Assembly: GCA_002943765.1 (NCBI GenBank)
Contig: PQWQ01000005.1
Location: forward strand, 3,411,001 to 3,475,000
DNA length: 64,000 nt
Reading direction: 5' to 3'
Source: Psoroptes ovis
Taxonomy: Eukaryota > Arthropoda > Arachnida > Sarcoptiformes > Psoroptidae
Below the pieces are notes generated by a model. The model was given only the letters and a program-made list of their open reading frames with translations, searched no databases and was not told the DNA's origin. Below are positions 1-13,735 of the stretch, piece after piece. Position 1 is the first letter of the stretch. Every line of letters begins with the position of its first letter. The position numbers and the translations under genes are program-made.

Positions 1-16
1 TGATTCAGGTGATTAG

Positions 17-117
17 TAAAGGAACATGGATCGGAACTGAGACGAGAAATTCGTGAAAAAATTGAATCGGTTGGCACTGGTCAAACGATGAGTGAATGGC
101 AAGATGATTTTGGTTGA
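17..117 (+). CDS. possible C-terminal exon of an unidentified gene, partial
   Basis: A frame open from about base 13 to a TGA at 115-117 reads as a charged, helical-looking C-terminus with a Lys/Glu/Arg-rich segment followed by a Ser-Glu-Trp-Gln-Asp-Asp-Phe-Gly end. Codon use is varied and less AT-biased than the surrounding DNA. A candidate splice acceptor AG lies at 15-16, which would start the exon at 17; another AG at 7-8 would open a different frame with a stop at about 54-56. An AATAAA lies 64 bases past the stop, as expected for a last exon. I do not recognise the protein, and only about 33 residues are visible. If real, the gene runs left out of the window and is convergent with the Robo gene. 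The short length makes chance a serious alternative. Confidence 0.3.
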
Positions 118-180
118 ATTGATGGAAGAATTTCAATTAAATACAATTGATTTGAATAAGATTAATGGAAGATGGGTGAT

Positions 181-186
181 AATAAA
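181..186 (+). terminator. possible poly(A) signal
   Basis: A canonical AATAAA lies 64 bases after the stop of the possible terminal exon at 17-117. In DNA this AT-rich the hexamer is common by chance, so it only supports that exon weakly. Confidence 0.2.
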
Positions 187-3100
187 TTAAACACGAATAT
201 TTGTCACAAGTAATTTAGATTTCAAAACAAAGACACACAAACAAATGAACAAGTTACAAATCACCAATCATCACTAATCAATCACCACTGATCATATCAC
301 TACTAATAAACTAATCACAAATTTAAAAAATTGCAAAAATCGACAAAATTTCAAAATTTGCAAATCACCAAAATCAATGATCAATGATCAAACAACAAAT
401 GATGATTGTAAAGTTAGTCAGTTTGAAATGTTTGAAATCAATGAATGAATGAATGATTCAAAATCAAATGAAAGCCAGCACAAATACATTATTCAAATAC
501 ATACACACATTCATTCAAATGTATGATCATCACCACTGACGACTGAAGCTGCTGCAGCACAGAGGTTTCAATGTGTTTCTCTTGCGCGTTCTAAATACAA
601 TTTACACAAAATGTATTCCGCATGCACTCAACACAACATTCAATGTTTATCTGTTAAAATGTCGGCAACCTAAAACACACAGAAATTGTATAGCCTTGTG
701 TATGTTTGTATGTGTTCATAGGCCAAAATACTAAAGTAAAACATTTGTTTGTCGACTGTTTCATCGTTTTTAAAAAACAGCAGAAAAGTGAATCCTCCAT
801 TCACTAAACATTGGTGTATTATCAATCGTTGAAAGATATATTTTGGTGGTATTGTCGATGCTGGTGGTGGTGGTAGCACAGTGCTAAAACATGGATCATC
901 CACATCAAGCTATCATCAAGCTACATGGAAGCTTTAAAAAATTTAATGATAACAAAGCCTTTAAACTGGTTGTTTAGAGGTGTCAGTGTGCTTGATTTTC
1001 AAAGGGGTTTTGAAAAAACTGATTTCATTCAATTTTTCAAAGGGTTACGGAGGCTGAATTCAAATTTTTCAATTTTTTTAAATTGGATACCGGTAAAATT
1101 GAATGGAAAATTCACAGTCGATAATCAGTGAAATTCGATACTAATCATCAACCAAAATCATCGCCAAATTATTATCACCCAAAGACGCAAGGGTTAAGCT
1201 GATTTCCGAGCAAATGTATCCACATTGAAATCATTAAAAATTCGTGGCTTATTATCGTGATAATTAATGAATATTTTCTGTTCCTTGTTTGATATCGATG
1301 ATCAACGATGATGATTGTAAATCAACAACAAATCAATTTGACACCTTTTCATTCCCCATCTTCCGATCATTATTAATGGTAAATGTATGGCTGACTGTTT
1401 ACCATTAAAACACATGGCATCGAATCGAATTGAAATTCATTCATTTTTCAAAGCAAAACACATGTATCACGTTTCAATCAATGAATAATCATTAAAGCAA
1501 CATCACCAGCAACTGCAGCTTACAAAATATCCTCATTAAAACTTGTGTATTTGTATGAATGAATGAATGAATGAATGTATTCAAAGATTATACATTTGGT
1601 TTTTTTTACCCGAAGAAAATATGAAATAAAATGAAATGAAAAATAATGGAATCGTGATCAATTTCATCATTAGAAACGATATGAGAATTCGTTGTTGTTG
1701 CTTGTGTTTGTTGAATATTTGTAAATGTGATAATCACATATACAATCATGATCATATTAATAATTATAATCATTGAACACATCTGTGTATTTTTGAATAT
1801 TTGAAAATTTCAAATTGAAAATTTGAAATTGGAATTCAATATAAAGGGGGAAATATAAATTCATATTTATTTGAAAAAATATTAAATATTAGATTTGATT
1901 ATTTTTGATTGATTAATAATCAAATAATCATATCGATAACCGATAATTGAATATAATCTATTCATCTATTCGACTTAGAACACATTGAAAATATATATCG
2001 ATTGAAATCAATTGAAATCGATTGTGAAAATATATTCGAAATACTCATAGAAATACTCATTGAAAGTATTTCATTGAAATATGCACACATCTGCTAGGTA
2101 TTATGCATCGAAATACGTGAGTTGATTGAAAATATAAATGAATTTTGATTTCAAATATAATTTCTATTGGGAAAATCGTTTACGAAATCGAAAAGAAATT
2201 GTATTATTTATATTTGGAAATAATTATAATAATTACAATTATTTGCTTATTATCAAACCGCAATCAGTGAACAACACAAACAACAACACAAAGTATTTTT
2301 AATTTCAAAAATTAATTAATTAATTAAAACAAATTAATTAATGTAATTGTAATCTAAGATTGAAATTACACATAACATTTAAATTGATAACACAACCATT
2401 TCCATAGCAAATGTCGCCAAATTATACAAGGAATTTGTCTGCTTGAATACAAGAAGTATTTTCCATTCATTTATTCAAATTACTCAAAAGTTTTAGCCCT
2501 TTCTTAGACATTCAAACATTGATTATTCAGCTAAAATTTGCTAGTTTTAATTTGTAATTTGGCTGCAAAGAGTTGAAATTAAAATTACTCGGCGAAAATT
2601 TCAGTAATCACAATGAATTCACGAAAGAAACGAATTAATAAAAAACGAAAATTAATTAATTAATTAATTATTATAAATGGAAACACGAAAAACTATGGCT
2701 GAACAATGATAATTGTGATATTTAAAATAATAATAATAATAATTGAAATACAAATCTTATTAGTATTATCATCCATCATCTAAAAGCATCATTGTGTATA
2801 CATAAGCATTGTATTCAATTTCATTATTATAATATTTTGAATTGAATTATCTTTTCTTTGCTTGTTTGTTTGTTTGTTTGTAATATAATCTTCAATTGGA
2901 CATAATCTTTGAATTATCTTTTCTTCGTTTGTAATAATTATCGTTATCTGCTGGTGTTTTTCTTTGGCATTTTCTTGAGCATTTTCTTACGAATTAATTC
3001 AGGTAATCACCAACAAAATAAATAAATGAATGAATGAATGAATGAATGAATGAATGTAAAACTGAAACTTTTCTTTGAGTTATTTCTGAATGAAAAAATG

Positions 3101-6100
3101 AATAAAAATGTCAAAAACATCACCGAAGACACAAAACAAACATGCCAACCAAATGAACGAACGGAATGAATCGAAATTGAATAGCAAAGCACATAGGAAA
3201 AGCGCTTGGAAAACCTCTGCAAAACTATTTGAAAGCATCCATTCAACGGGCAAAATTCATGACAAAATTTCAATTAAAAACTTTTATCTCAAATAATAAT
3301 TGTAATTATTATTATTATTATTATTATTATTTTATCATAAAGTCTATGACATATTTACGTGTGTGTTTGTTTGTGTATGTATCAAATACATTTTACTTGT
3401 ATTTATATGATGATGATGATGCTTGATTCAATGCATCATTTGATAGTATAAATTTCATATGTAATGTATGATGAACAATATAACCATTTTGTCATTGTCT
3501 ATTTTTGCCATTTTTTTATTTTATTATTATTAATTTCTATTAAATTCAATTCAATTACAGTTAAATGATAAATATATAAATACACGGAAACAAAGCAACG
3601 AAAATGAGCCTTAAAATAATGAGAATAAAATATTAAATGAAAAAAACCTGAATAAATGAATAGGATGCTTTGATACAGTCATTCGGAATGTATTGTTTTT
3701 ATATAATCGAAATTGACAAAATATTAATAATAATATGGAACATTATTAATAATAAAACGAAACCAAACCAAAACAAAACAAATGAAACAAAATAACCAAA
3801 GAAAATAATGATTATTCACAAAATAATGATATTATTGATTGAATTGCAATTTATCCAATTGGATATATCGACAAATGGTAAGAAATATTATCTACCCCAT
3901 TCAGAGCTGAATTCTACGACCATGAAATATATGAAATGCAAAATAATATGTATCCATCTTCGAATTCATTGAATTCGTTCACAGTTTGTTACCATCTTTT
4001 GTAATATTTTTAATCGTAAAATACAAACCAATATTTCATTTGATGATTGGATACTAATCAATAATTGATTAGATATTTGTCAAAGTTAAATGGGAAAAAA
4101 TAAACGAAAATTTCACGAATTTCAATGGGAAATAATGGCGAACAATGACAGTTATGGCCATCATGGATGGCAGGCTGACAAGACTTGTAACTTCTACTGG
4201 ATCAAGTCAAACAATGGAATTGTTTAGCTTCGCTTTATGACTTGATATGGCTTGTTACGACGATGACGATCATGATGATGATAATAAAACATGATGACAT
4301 GACAATGACAGGTATTTAAAATTTATTAATTAGAAAGGGGTCTTAATTAAGCATGAATATGTCCAAATTATCATCGTATTTATCGTCTTTGTTTTTGTTC
4401 TAAAATTTTCAAATTTAGTTTAATGTCTTCAATGATGATTATTTATTCATTCATTTTGTTCGTTGATCGTACAGAGAGTATTCCTTTGACATTTATGATG
4501 ACAATTACCTGTCATTTCAGTCTTTGCATTCATATTTCATATCTTTCATATTCATATGTCAATCAAATTCAACATATTACTTGTCAACAAGGTAAAAATA
4601 ATGGGAGAAATTCAAACAAAAGAAGGTAAACACAACGAAATTCAATAAAGCCATGATAAAGCACTGAACGAATTGATGATCAAAGGTGTAGCAGTTTCAT
4701 TTCAATCCGGTTGCAACTTTGATCAAACTTTGAATGGTCCAGGTCGGGCTCCATCGACCCATTGAACTGACCGAATATTTGAAACTAAACGGTCACGAAT
4801 ATTTGGAAAAAACTTTGTCCATATTTCATTCTGAAATTTATTCAAAAGTTTTATTTGACTCATTCAAAATTTTGAAATTTCACCCGAAAATCAAATATGA
4901 CAATTAAAAGGCCATTTGACTTGAATAATGAATTATTGACCAAAAATTGATTCAAAAAACTATTATATGAACTAATATAAATGAATGTAAATGCGAAAAT
5001 GAATCATGATGAACTTTATTATTATTACATTATGGCTGTGATTTGAAAAATATGTTTTATGGATGAAATCAAATTTTTGGAAATCATAATTAAAATAATT
5101 ATGATCGTTCATATTAATGACAATAATAATTCATAATAATAATTAAAGCATAGAAAATGGTTCAAAAATAAAATCAAATGATGATCATAAATCTAATAAA
5201 AACATAATGTTTAATATAATAATTATGGATATAATAATAATTAATGAATTGATTTATTCATAGAATCAAAAACAACAACAACAACAACTATTCATGTACA
5301 ATTATGAAATGCAAATTTCAAATAAAATGAATTTCAATTGGAGGGTGCATACAGCCATAATTATATTCCGGTCACAGCCGAAAAAATGGCGACAATTAAA
5401 TGAATGAATTCATGAATTTAAAAATCCATACATCACCGAGGAAATTCAAAGAAATGAAAACCGATTCCAAAACATTCGAAAAACAATTGATATCCGATTG
5501 AATAACATGATTTTTCTGGCCCATTTCAAACTCAAAAAACAAAATTTAAATTTCAAAGAATTCTGTCGTCTGAAAATGCAACGAATTCCACAAATTTAAT
5601 TTGAAATTGATTGATCATTGTCAAATTGTGGCCTTTCCATTGGCATTGTTTGTGGCCAATGAGAATTTTTCGTAAGTGAAAATCTAATATCGAATCACTG
5701 AGATGCTGCGAATGGAAATCAACGAACCAAGAATACCGCTCTGTCGAATCGTTTGTGGAATTTTAGGGGAATCATTTGAAAACATTTGTATTGAAATTGT
5801 TTGAATACAAACGAAGGTTAAATGCCTTTTAATTCATTCATTTTACCAATGAATGAATGAAGCATCGGTTGATTCATTCAAACACACGCAAACATACAGA
5901 TCAATGAATCGACCACAGTTTCAAATTATTGAATATTTTCAGGAATTTATGGGAAAAAATCTTGATATGAATTCTCGAAATTCTTATGATAACAATGGTG
6001 AAATTATTGAGAAATGTTCGAAAATAATTGGAGATAATGGAATCAATTTTAACTCTGAAAGATATTCAATCATTGAGCAAAAAGTTTCCGAAGAATTCCA

Positions 6101-7513
6101 ATTGGAATACTTCAAAATAAGAAAACTTTAAATGACGATTTAATTTTAGGGGCAAAATGGTGCCAAATTAGTCTTGGATTTTCCAATGTTTAAGCTGCTG
6201 TGAAGAAATTTGCAAATCAAATTTCAAAAGTTTTCGCTTTGTTCCTCCTTTGGAAAATGGTGGCGGCCAATCTCGAAGAATTTCAAGTCTCAAAATTCAG
6301 TGATTTATGGAGAAATGAACGGTGATTCGGGATGGAATTTCAGACATCAACATGAATTTGTTCAAAGCATTGAGAGAAATATTGAGGGAAAACACTGAGA
6401 AAAATGCTCAGAAAATGCTGAGAAAAGCACCGAACAACCAAGACTAAGGAGCAAAATATTTGATCAGATCAGAAAAATTGTTGGCCAAAAGATAACTTTT
6501 TGAAAAAAAAACTTTAAAGGTGTGGTATTAATATGAAATTGGAAATCATCATAATTGGAAATTATCATTATATTCATTCATATCTAACAATAGAAAAGTT
6601 CTTTCGTCTTGGTTATTGGTTCAATGGTGGTGATGGAAAATAAAAATAATGAATCAAATTAAATTATTGTTATGATTATTATCATTATTACTTGAGGTTA
6701 ATAATTCAAAAAAAAATTGATCATTCATTTGTTTGAGCAGAAAAAACAACGAAAAAAAATGAAAAATTTCGGCCCAAAATTGACCATTGAACATGTATGA
6801 AACTGAAGTCTCAATGGCTATTTTCGTTTGGGAAAATTAATGAAAATTCATATGAATAAATGCTTGGATTTTTCAAAACATTAATTTTCAATGATAATCA
6901 AAGATTACACTGCTTCTTAGACAGAAGAAATATCGAGAAATTTGATCTTATATCTTTGGTGGTTATTAATTCACCCAAAAAAAAATAAATAGCCATTAAA
7001 TTAATCTAATTATGTTCAACGACGACTACGACGATCCAAAGAAGAAAAAGTCAAAATGATGAAATGCTCGCAGAGAGAGAGCCTCGGATAAAATCTCTCT
7101 GGGTATTTTCTTCTGAAATCTCCTTTATTCGGGCTTTGTTTGGCCTATGATTTGGTTTTTTCATTCAATGATTTCGCTCATTTCATTCTGGTAATGCTTT
7201 TTTCTTGCAATTCTTACAAGGCTTAGTCCCTCAAAGAGATTTTTGATGGAAACTAAGGGCTAGTACCCTTGATAAATTAATTGGAAATGGATTGAAATTG
7301 AATTGAAAGAAGAAATAATGGATTTCTTCTTTTTCTTGGTTCTTGGTTGAAACATGATTGAAATTTGACGATTCTACAATAGCAAAATCTTCTATTTTTG
7401 ATCCGATAATGTATCTTTTGGTTTGAACAAAATGAAACAAAAAAATTCTCGTTGAATGAATGACTAAAGACCCGAAAAATATCCGAACGGTAATCGGCAT
7501 TCATATTGAAATA
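187..7513. other. intergenic AT-rich DNA, no gene seen
   Basis: No open frame here reads as a conserved protein. The frames longer than 60 codons (670-903 minus, 3007-3296 both strands, 4423-4629, 5853-6398, 7231-7504) are low in complexity, overlap one another or lack splice context. The stretch is full of short words built on CATT/AATG and TTGAAATTT, plus AT-only runs such as ATTAATTAATTA near 2313-2340 and 2653-2670. It probably separates two convergent genes. Confidence 0.5.
3025..3056 (+). repeat. (AATG)8 microsatellite
   Basis: Eight perfect AATG units in tandem. The same tetranucleotide, or its CATT complement, recurs as shorter runs all over the window, for example near 1556-1578, 5848-5860 and 41171-41190. 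It is the characteristic simple repeat of this genome. Confidence 0.95.
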
Positions 7514-7593
7514 TTAGGTTGTCCCATAAGTTCTTGTCGACTTTCCCATGATTTTCTAGGAAATAACCGACAAGAACTTATGGGACAACCTAA
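7514..7593 (+). mobile_element. MITE, family B, copy 1 (80 bp)
   Basis: Starts TTAGGTTGTCCCATAAG and ends with its exact complement. The arms pair for about 28 bases with few mismatches around a short centre. TA dinucleotides flank it at 7512-7513 and 7594-7595, the target duplication of Tc1/mariner elements. There is no coding capacity. Both arms carry the CCCATAAG variant, which is not seen in the other copies. Confidence 0.85.
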
Positions 7594-7836
7594 TATTATT
7601 ATTATCTTCAATCGAATGATTCAATAATATTTATCGAAAAATGATTGGAAAAAAAAATTGATAACTTTATCATCATATTAATATATGAGTGTTACGCCCA
7701 AACATATTTGAAATCAAATTATTCTTATCATTATTAAAAATGATTCCGATTGAATTTTGAATTGAATCGAAATTCATCGAAGATTTCAAGATATTTCAAT
7801 GTGTATTTAAAGCTTCATATTTTCCATAATAATGTA

Positions 7837-7917
7837 TTAGGCTGTCCGAAAAGTTCATTCCGCTTAATCAAATAGAGTTGCTCATGAAAATCGGCCAGAA
7901 CTTTCCAGGCAACATAA
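7837..7917 (-). mobile_element. MITE, family A, copy 1 (reverse orientation)
   Basis: The left end TTAGGCTGTCCGAAAAGTTC is intact and follows TA at 7835-7836. The centre reads as the complement of the usual family A centre. The right end is degraded (CCAGGCAACATAA instead of CGGACAACCTAA), so this looks like an older copy. TA follows at 7918-7919. Confidence 0.8.
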
Positions 7918-9143
7918 TAAAATTCAATCAGGTTCATTGATTGAGATTTTAAGGTTGTTGTTCAGTTGGTTGATATATCTTAATATTGGTACATCGTAAT
8001 GTATTTACTTATTTATTTTTGATTTTTTCGAGGTATTTATTTTCAATTCAATCATTGATTACTTCAAGTTAAATCGAAATTCAAAACTAAATTAGTTTTG
8101 ATTCAATTTTGGACTCAATTTTTGATTCATGGGGAAATTTATCGGAATTTCGTTTTCGGAAATTTGATTTTCCTTTTTAAAAAATGAAATCGATACGATT
8201 CAAGCTCAAAATTCAATGTAATTCCTTGTGGCCATTTTTCAATCAAAATGAATAAATCAATGAAAACATTCCAAACAAAACGAATATCATATCGATGATA
8301 ATAATTCTTTGAATTTTTTCGGTTTTTCAAATATTTTTACATCGTTCGATTCATCGAATTTCAATTCATTCATTCAGTTCAATGAATTTCTGCTCGAATT
8401 GTTTCATTTCATTGATATATCAGTAGAATCAAGCGAAGGAAATCAAAGAAAAATTCAAACAAAATCAAAGAAGAATTCAATGAAAATCAACTATTTTGAT
8501 TCACCAAAAATTGCTTTGGGGCTGATTCGATATTTGAAATTGACAACTTTTTCTTCGTTGCAAAAGTCTGGCCGTAAGGCCATCGGAGAAAATTTGAGGA
8601 AATTTCAAAAATTCAAAAAATTCATTCGAAGAAAACCCAAGTTTTTCGAGGTCCCAGCAAAATAAACAATTGAATTGAACATGAAATGAACATGATCATT
8701 TTCAGTTTCATTTCATGGAATCGACGATCAACAAATTCATGGAGATTTTTTCGACAAAGAAATCGACCAAATGCCATTTCAGTGGCGGCTGATATTGAAG
8801 CACACAATTATGTAAATTTATTTCATTTCGAATTCAAAAAATTCAAAAATCAAGTTGAGCGTGAAATTGTTGCGCCATTTGAGAACAGCAGCTATCAATG
8901 TTGGCCCAAGAAGTGAAAATTAAATGGCGAAAAATCAAATCAAAAATTCAAAATTCAAAATGCCAAAATGAATAACTGGTACAAGTAGAGAAGAGACCCA
9001 ACGAACATACATATAGAGAGACCTAATTAACTTGTTCATAAATAATTTAAAACCTTCGAAGTTTTTTGAAGCTTTGAAAGTCTGAAAATACCAGCAAATT
9101 GCTATGACGAAAATATGTGTGCATTGAAAATACATTGAAAATA

Positions 9144-9223
9144 TTAGGCTGTCCGTAAAGTTCTGGCCGATTTTCATGAGCAACTCTATTGATTAAGCGG
9201 AATGAAGTTTACGGACAGCCTAA
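9144..9223 (+). mobile_element. MITE, family A, copy 2 (80 bp)
   Basis: Intact family A element flanked by TA at 9142-9143 and 9224-9225. Both ends share the variant TTAGGCTGTCCGTAAA, so the two arms differ from the family consensus at the same two positions. The centre is GGCCGATTTTCATGAGCAAC followed by TCTATTGATTAAGCGGAATG. Confidence 0.9.
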
Positions 9224-10562
9224 TACATTGAAAATGCACGGAAAATTTAGTCCAAAAATCACATTTAAATTTTCATTTATTTTTGCTCTAATTTTCCCTA
9301 TTCATGATTATTATTATTATCATTTTAAATGATTGAAAAATATAAAACAAAGCACAAAGCAAAAAATTAATGAAATTTCCATTTTTTAATATTTTAATTT
9401 TAAATTATTCTTTTCTTTTTCAAACGGAAATACTGAAAGGAAACTGAAAGTTTATTTTTAAAAAAATGAAATGAAATAAAAGTAAATTTAAAGCCGAATT
9501 TAAACCTAGTACATAGAGAATATATGCATTGAAAATTCATTGAATAGAAAGTGCATTGAAAATGCATTGAAAACAATGGAAAAACAATGAAACGACGATA
9601 ATATGCAAATGAATGTGTGGAAGCTTTGAATGAATTTTTGAATAAATTTCTCGAAAAAAATGAATAAATAAACGAATGAATGAATGAATAAATGAATTGG
9701 TACAGATTTGAATGGTGCACACTGAATTCAATGCATTTTGGACGATAAATTCACACTCTGTATGTGTGTGTACATTGATATATTCAATTGAAATTAAAAA
9801 TATTAATGATACCTAACAATTAATTTGTTGTTTATTTGAATTTTTTAGTTTAAATTTGAATCTGAAAATAAAATAAAATATGAAATGTGAATATTTCATT
9901 GAATTTCATATTGAATTCAACTTCATTTCATTCATATTGAATTCATTTCATTTCAAACACACATACATTTGTTCAATGTTATTATTTTGCTGCAATTATT
10001 CGTAAATAATTGCCAGAATGATATTAATAATAATAATGGTAATTATCATTTGAAATTTATATTTAAAACTATATTCTTCAATGGAATAATTTCAAAAAAT
10101 AAATTCTTGAAATTCAATTTAATTCCATTGAATTACATTGAATTCCATTGAATTTTATTCAATTTTTAAATATTTATTCATTTTTTTAATTTCAAGCTGG
10201 AAATAATAATAATAATAAATAAATGAATTGAATAATCTCCTACAAATATTTGTCAGGGCATTTTTTCAGAATTTTTTCGGGATGCTTTTCATGTATTTTC
10301 AATGCATTTTTTCAAAGCCTTTCAATGGGTATTTCATATTCAGTATTTCAAAAAAAAAAAAAAAAAATACTGCAAGCAAAAATACTGAATAACACTGATA
10401 TATGAAATGCTATAATTTTAATCGATAATTTTCGCCTAGTCAAGTAAAGTCAAATGAATATTTACTGGAATATATATGAAAAAACAGTATCATCATGGAT
10501 TACAATCATAATTATCATTATTATTATTATTATATTCGTTTACTGGTGAATAATATTCGTTT

Positions 10563-10586
10563 TGTGTGTGTGTGTGTGTGTGTGTG
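10563..10586 (+). repeat. (TG)12 microsatellite
   Basis: Twelve uninterrupted TG dinucleotides in intergenic DNA. Confidence 0.95.
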
Positions 10587-13500
10587 CAGCACAATTTTTG
10601 TGAATAGGAAATGAAACGATGGAGAAAATGGATCAATGAATGAATATAATAATTATTAAGTATTTCGCCATGAAAAATAGACGAAAAATGAAATGTTTCA
10701 TAATAACTATTATTCTTGGAATAATTATTACTGCTATCGCAGTATTATTTGCGACTAATAATTATGATATCATCCGACGAAAAATGCTTTTGGAGTCTAT
10801 GTCATCAATTTGAATGAACCTAGAACTCATTTCTTGGATTCCATGAATATGAAAAAATATTTCTGGAATTATTTTATTCTTTGGAAAATTCTGGGTACCA
10901 ATTACTAATGATAATTATCATTATTTGTCCCAAAACGGACATCACAATTTTTTTTCAATCAGGGAAACGAATTTTTGTATCATCGATTAATCATAGATTA
11001 ATTAAGAATTTGTGAATAATTGGAACAATTATTTGGCTGGAATTCATATGTGTTTCATGCTGAATTCATTTGAAAATTCAAACCGAAGAATTGGTCAATT
11101 TCTCGGTCAATTTCTTTCAAAATTTGCGAAATTTCAATTTCAAAATGATAAATGACAAGTCGTTCAAATGCAAACATTTCTCGTAATCGAAAATTTTCAA
11201 ATATATTTCGATTATTATTCATTATTTTATTTATGCTATGGAAAAATATCAATAATTTTTTTCGATCACGATTTATTGCAAGTTATTTTTCAAAAATGAG
11301 AAAATTGCAATTGCAATTTATGTATAATAATGCCTGAAGTCAAACATTTATAATACAAAGATATTTAATATTTACATTACATTTTGACAAAATGAAAAAA
11401 ATGAAATTATCACAAATATTTTTCCATAAATACACACAAATACACTATTTTCGAATCAAATATTTTCGATATAAAAATGACCATTTCTCATTATGAATGG
11501 TCGAAAAATATACACATAGAAATACATAGAAATTCATTATTATTATTACAATCAATTATTAGTGAATGCAAATATTTATCATATTATTCAGTGTCTTTCG
11601 GTCCAAAAAAACAACGATTTGATAGTCTTTGGCCAAGAAATAGAAATGGAGAAATCGAGAAAATTAATTGACAAAATGATGGCCTGACAATTGTCTATCG
11701 ATTTATCATTTATTTTAAATGATATTTGTTTTTGAGTTGATTCTTGAATCTTGAATTTCAAAAAAATCGATTTTTCAAAATTTTGAGAAAAAAATAATGA
11801 GAAATGACGAATAAATGAAAAATAAAATCAAAAACTTCACAAGTCAAGTGACTGTTCAAAATTCATTTGAAAATAATTCATGAAGAATTATCGATTTGAA
11901 ATTAAAAATTTCAGTCAAAAACACGAGAAAACTCAAAAAATGCACGGCAACACGCGTTCGTCAGAGATTTCAGCTGATAAATGTTGCCTAATTTCCAATT
12001 CAAAGCTCTTCCCGTGGCTGCAGTCCCAGGCTGCAATCTGATCTAATTTCATTTTAAAATTCAAAGTGAAAATGTAGCCTCGTACAGGACACTAAGGTAC
12101 TGGAAATGAAATTCAAATAATATTATTTGCACGTGTCGCTAAACAAATCGACAAAACAACGAAAAAAAAGAAAGAAAAATCTTCAATTGAATTTGAATTA
12201 AATCATTTTCATTTGATTTATAATTGAATGAACACATTAATACAAGAATATAGGATACAACCACTGATTCCAACGATCGACAATTGACAGCGTGAGAGAC
12301 CATTGATTTGTACGTATTTCTAATGGAAACAAATTTATTTTGAATTTGAATTGAAACTAATTCAAATTATTATCATCATTATTATCCCGACTCAGCATGT
12401 TGTACAGCTTTGTTTATTTGTAGCTTTGATTTTGCATGTGTTCAACAACATTTTTCGAATCAATGAATCTCAATTGTTTTGTTGTTCGAATATGGAAATC
12501 GTTATTTGTAGCTGAAGAATATGAGAATATTCACATTTGAATATATTCATCAACATTTGAATATATTTGTTCCAATGTTTCCTATTCGTAGATTTGTACA
12601 AAATGAAATCATTTTCATTCGAAATTTGTAATGTCATTATTACATTTTGTAATCTTGCAGTTTTTACTCCGATCAAATAGTTCAACATCGAGATATTTCA
12701 AATTTATTGGGTCGAAAACACCGAAAAAAAATTCATAGATTTCCATTGAAATTGCGGATTTAATGAAGCGCACGAGTTCAGCGTAGATGCATTCAGATAA
12801 TCAGATTTCAATCTATTGATCGAAATCTGCATTTGATTAGTTGAATTTCATCAAATAATCAGTTGTCCAGTTCTGTAGACCCAACGAAACTATCCACTGA
12901 CCGAGTAAATCATGGACAAACAAACAAATGGACCAAGTAACAAAGCGAATTATTTGAATTATTTGAAAAGCAATAAATTATTATTACACACTGAAATCAT
13001 TTAGAATCGGACACTTTTAAATAATTTCCATTTTAAAATCATTTAAAATTCATTTTAAAGATTTTCAAAAATTATAAAATCAGAAAAACAAATGAATGAA
13101 TGGACATAACATCAATCTAATGCATCTAATAACATGTTACACCTTTTACATTAACATAACTATGCATTCGTTGTATCGTATTATTAGCCATTGAATAGCC
13201 ATTGAACATCATACAATTATCATAACAAATACAAGATATACGATCATACCAATTATCATATTAAAGATTAGTCATTAATAGATTTTCAAACATCCATTAA
13301 AACAAAATGTTTTCATGATTTTTAAGATTTTTCGAAAAAAAAAAAAAAATTTTAGCCAATAATTTTCAATTGATTGCCTACGCAAATTGAAATTTTCATT
13401 TTTGAAAATTTTTCAAATACAATCATCAAATGGATGGACTAATTCATATTTGAACCAACTCACACACACGCACAAGGATCGTATTTCATACATATTTAAT

Positions 13501-13655
13501 TGATTTTTCCACTAAAAAAATTTTGAAATTGTTGAAATTTTCAATGGAAATATTTATGGATACTTCAATATAATTTCAATGGAATAAAATATCAATTTAA
13601 CACCCAAGTTGAAGCAGTGATTTCAACTTTGGAATAATTGGATAATTATTAAATA

Positions 13656-13735
13656 TTAGTCTGTCCGGAAAGTTCTGGCAGATTTTCATGAGCAACTCTA
13701 TTGATTAAGCAGAATGAACTTTTTGGACAACCTAA
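13656..13735 (+). mobile_element. MITE, family A, copy 3 (80 bp)
   Basis: Family A centre is clear (GATTTTCATGAGCAACTCTA). Left end is TTAGTCTGTCCGGAAAG; the right end complements to TTAGGTTGTCCAAAAAG, so the arms have diverged independently. TA precedes it at 13654-13655. Confidence 0.85.

Larger units (their letters stand above)
7594..13655. other. intergenic DNA with two MITEs, no gene seen
   Basis: Apart from the elements at 7837 and 9144 and the simple repeats, I see no supported gene. Candidate frames at 8309-8665 (plus), 9400-9731 (minus) and 11055-11337 (both strands) are Phe/Asn/Lys/Ile-rich and overlap frames on the other strand. Slightly GC-richer spots occur at 8560-8590 and 11940-12060. 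A motif of the form CATTGAAAATGCATTGAAAA recurs near 9120, 9226 and 9527-9575. Confidence 0.5.

Noticed and set aside
670..903. 77-codon minus-strand frame containing a Pro run
   Set aside because: The Pro run comes from a CCA repeat and the rest is Phe/Leu/Ile-rich. No start context, splice site or homology is apparent.
5853..6398. Plus-strand frames of 92 and 62 codons
   Set aside because: Asn/Ile/Lys/Ser-rich, as expected from random AT-rich DNA. No recognisable motif.
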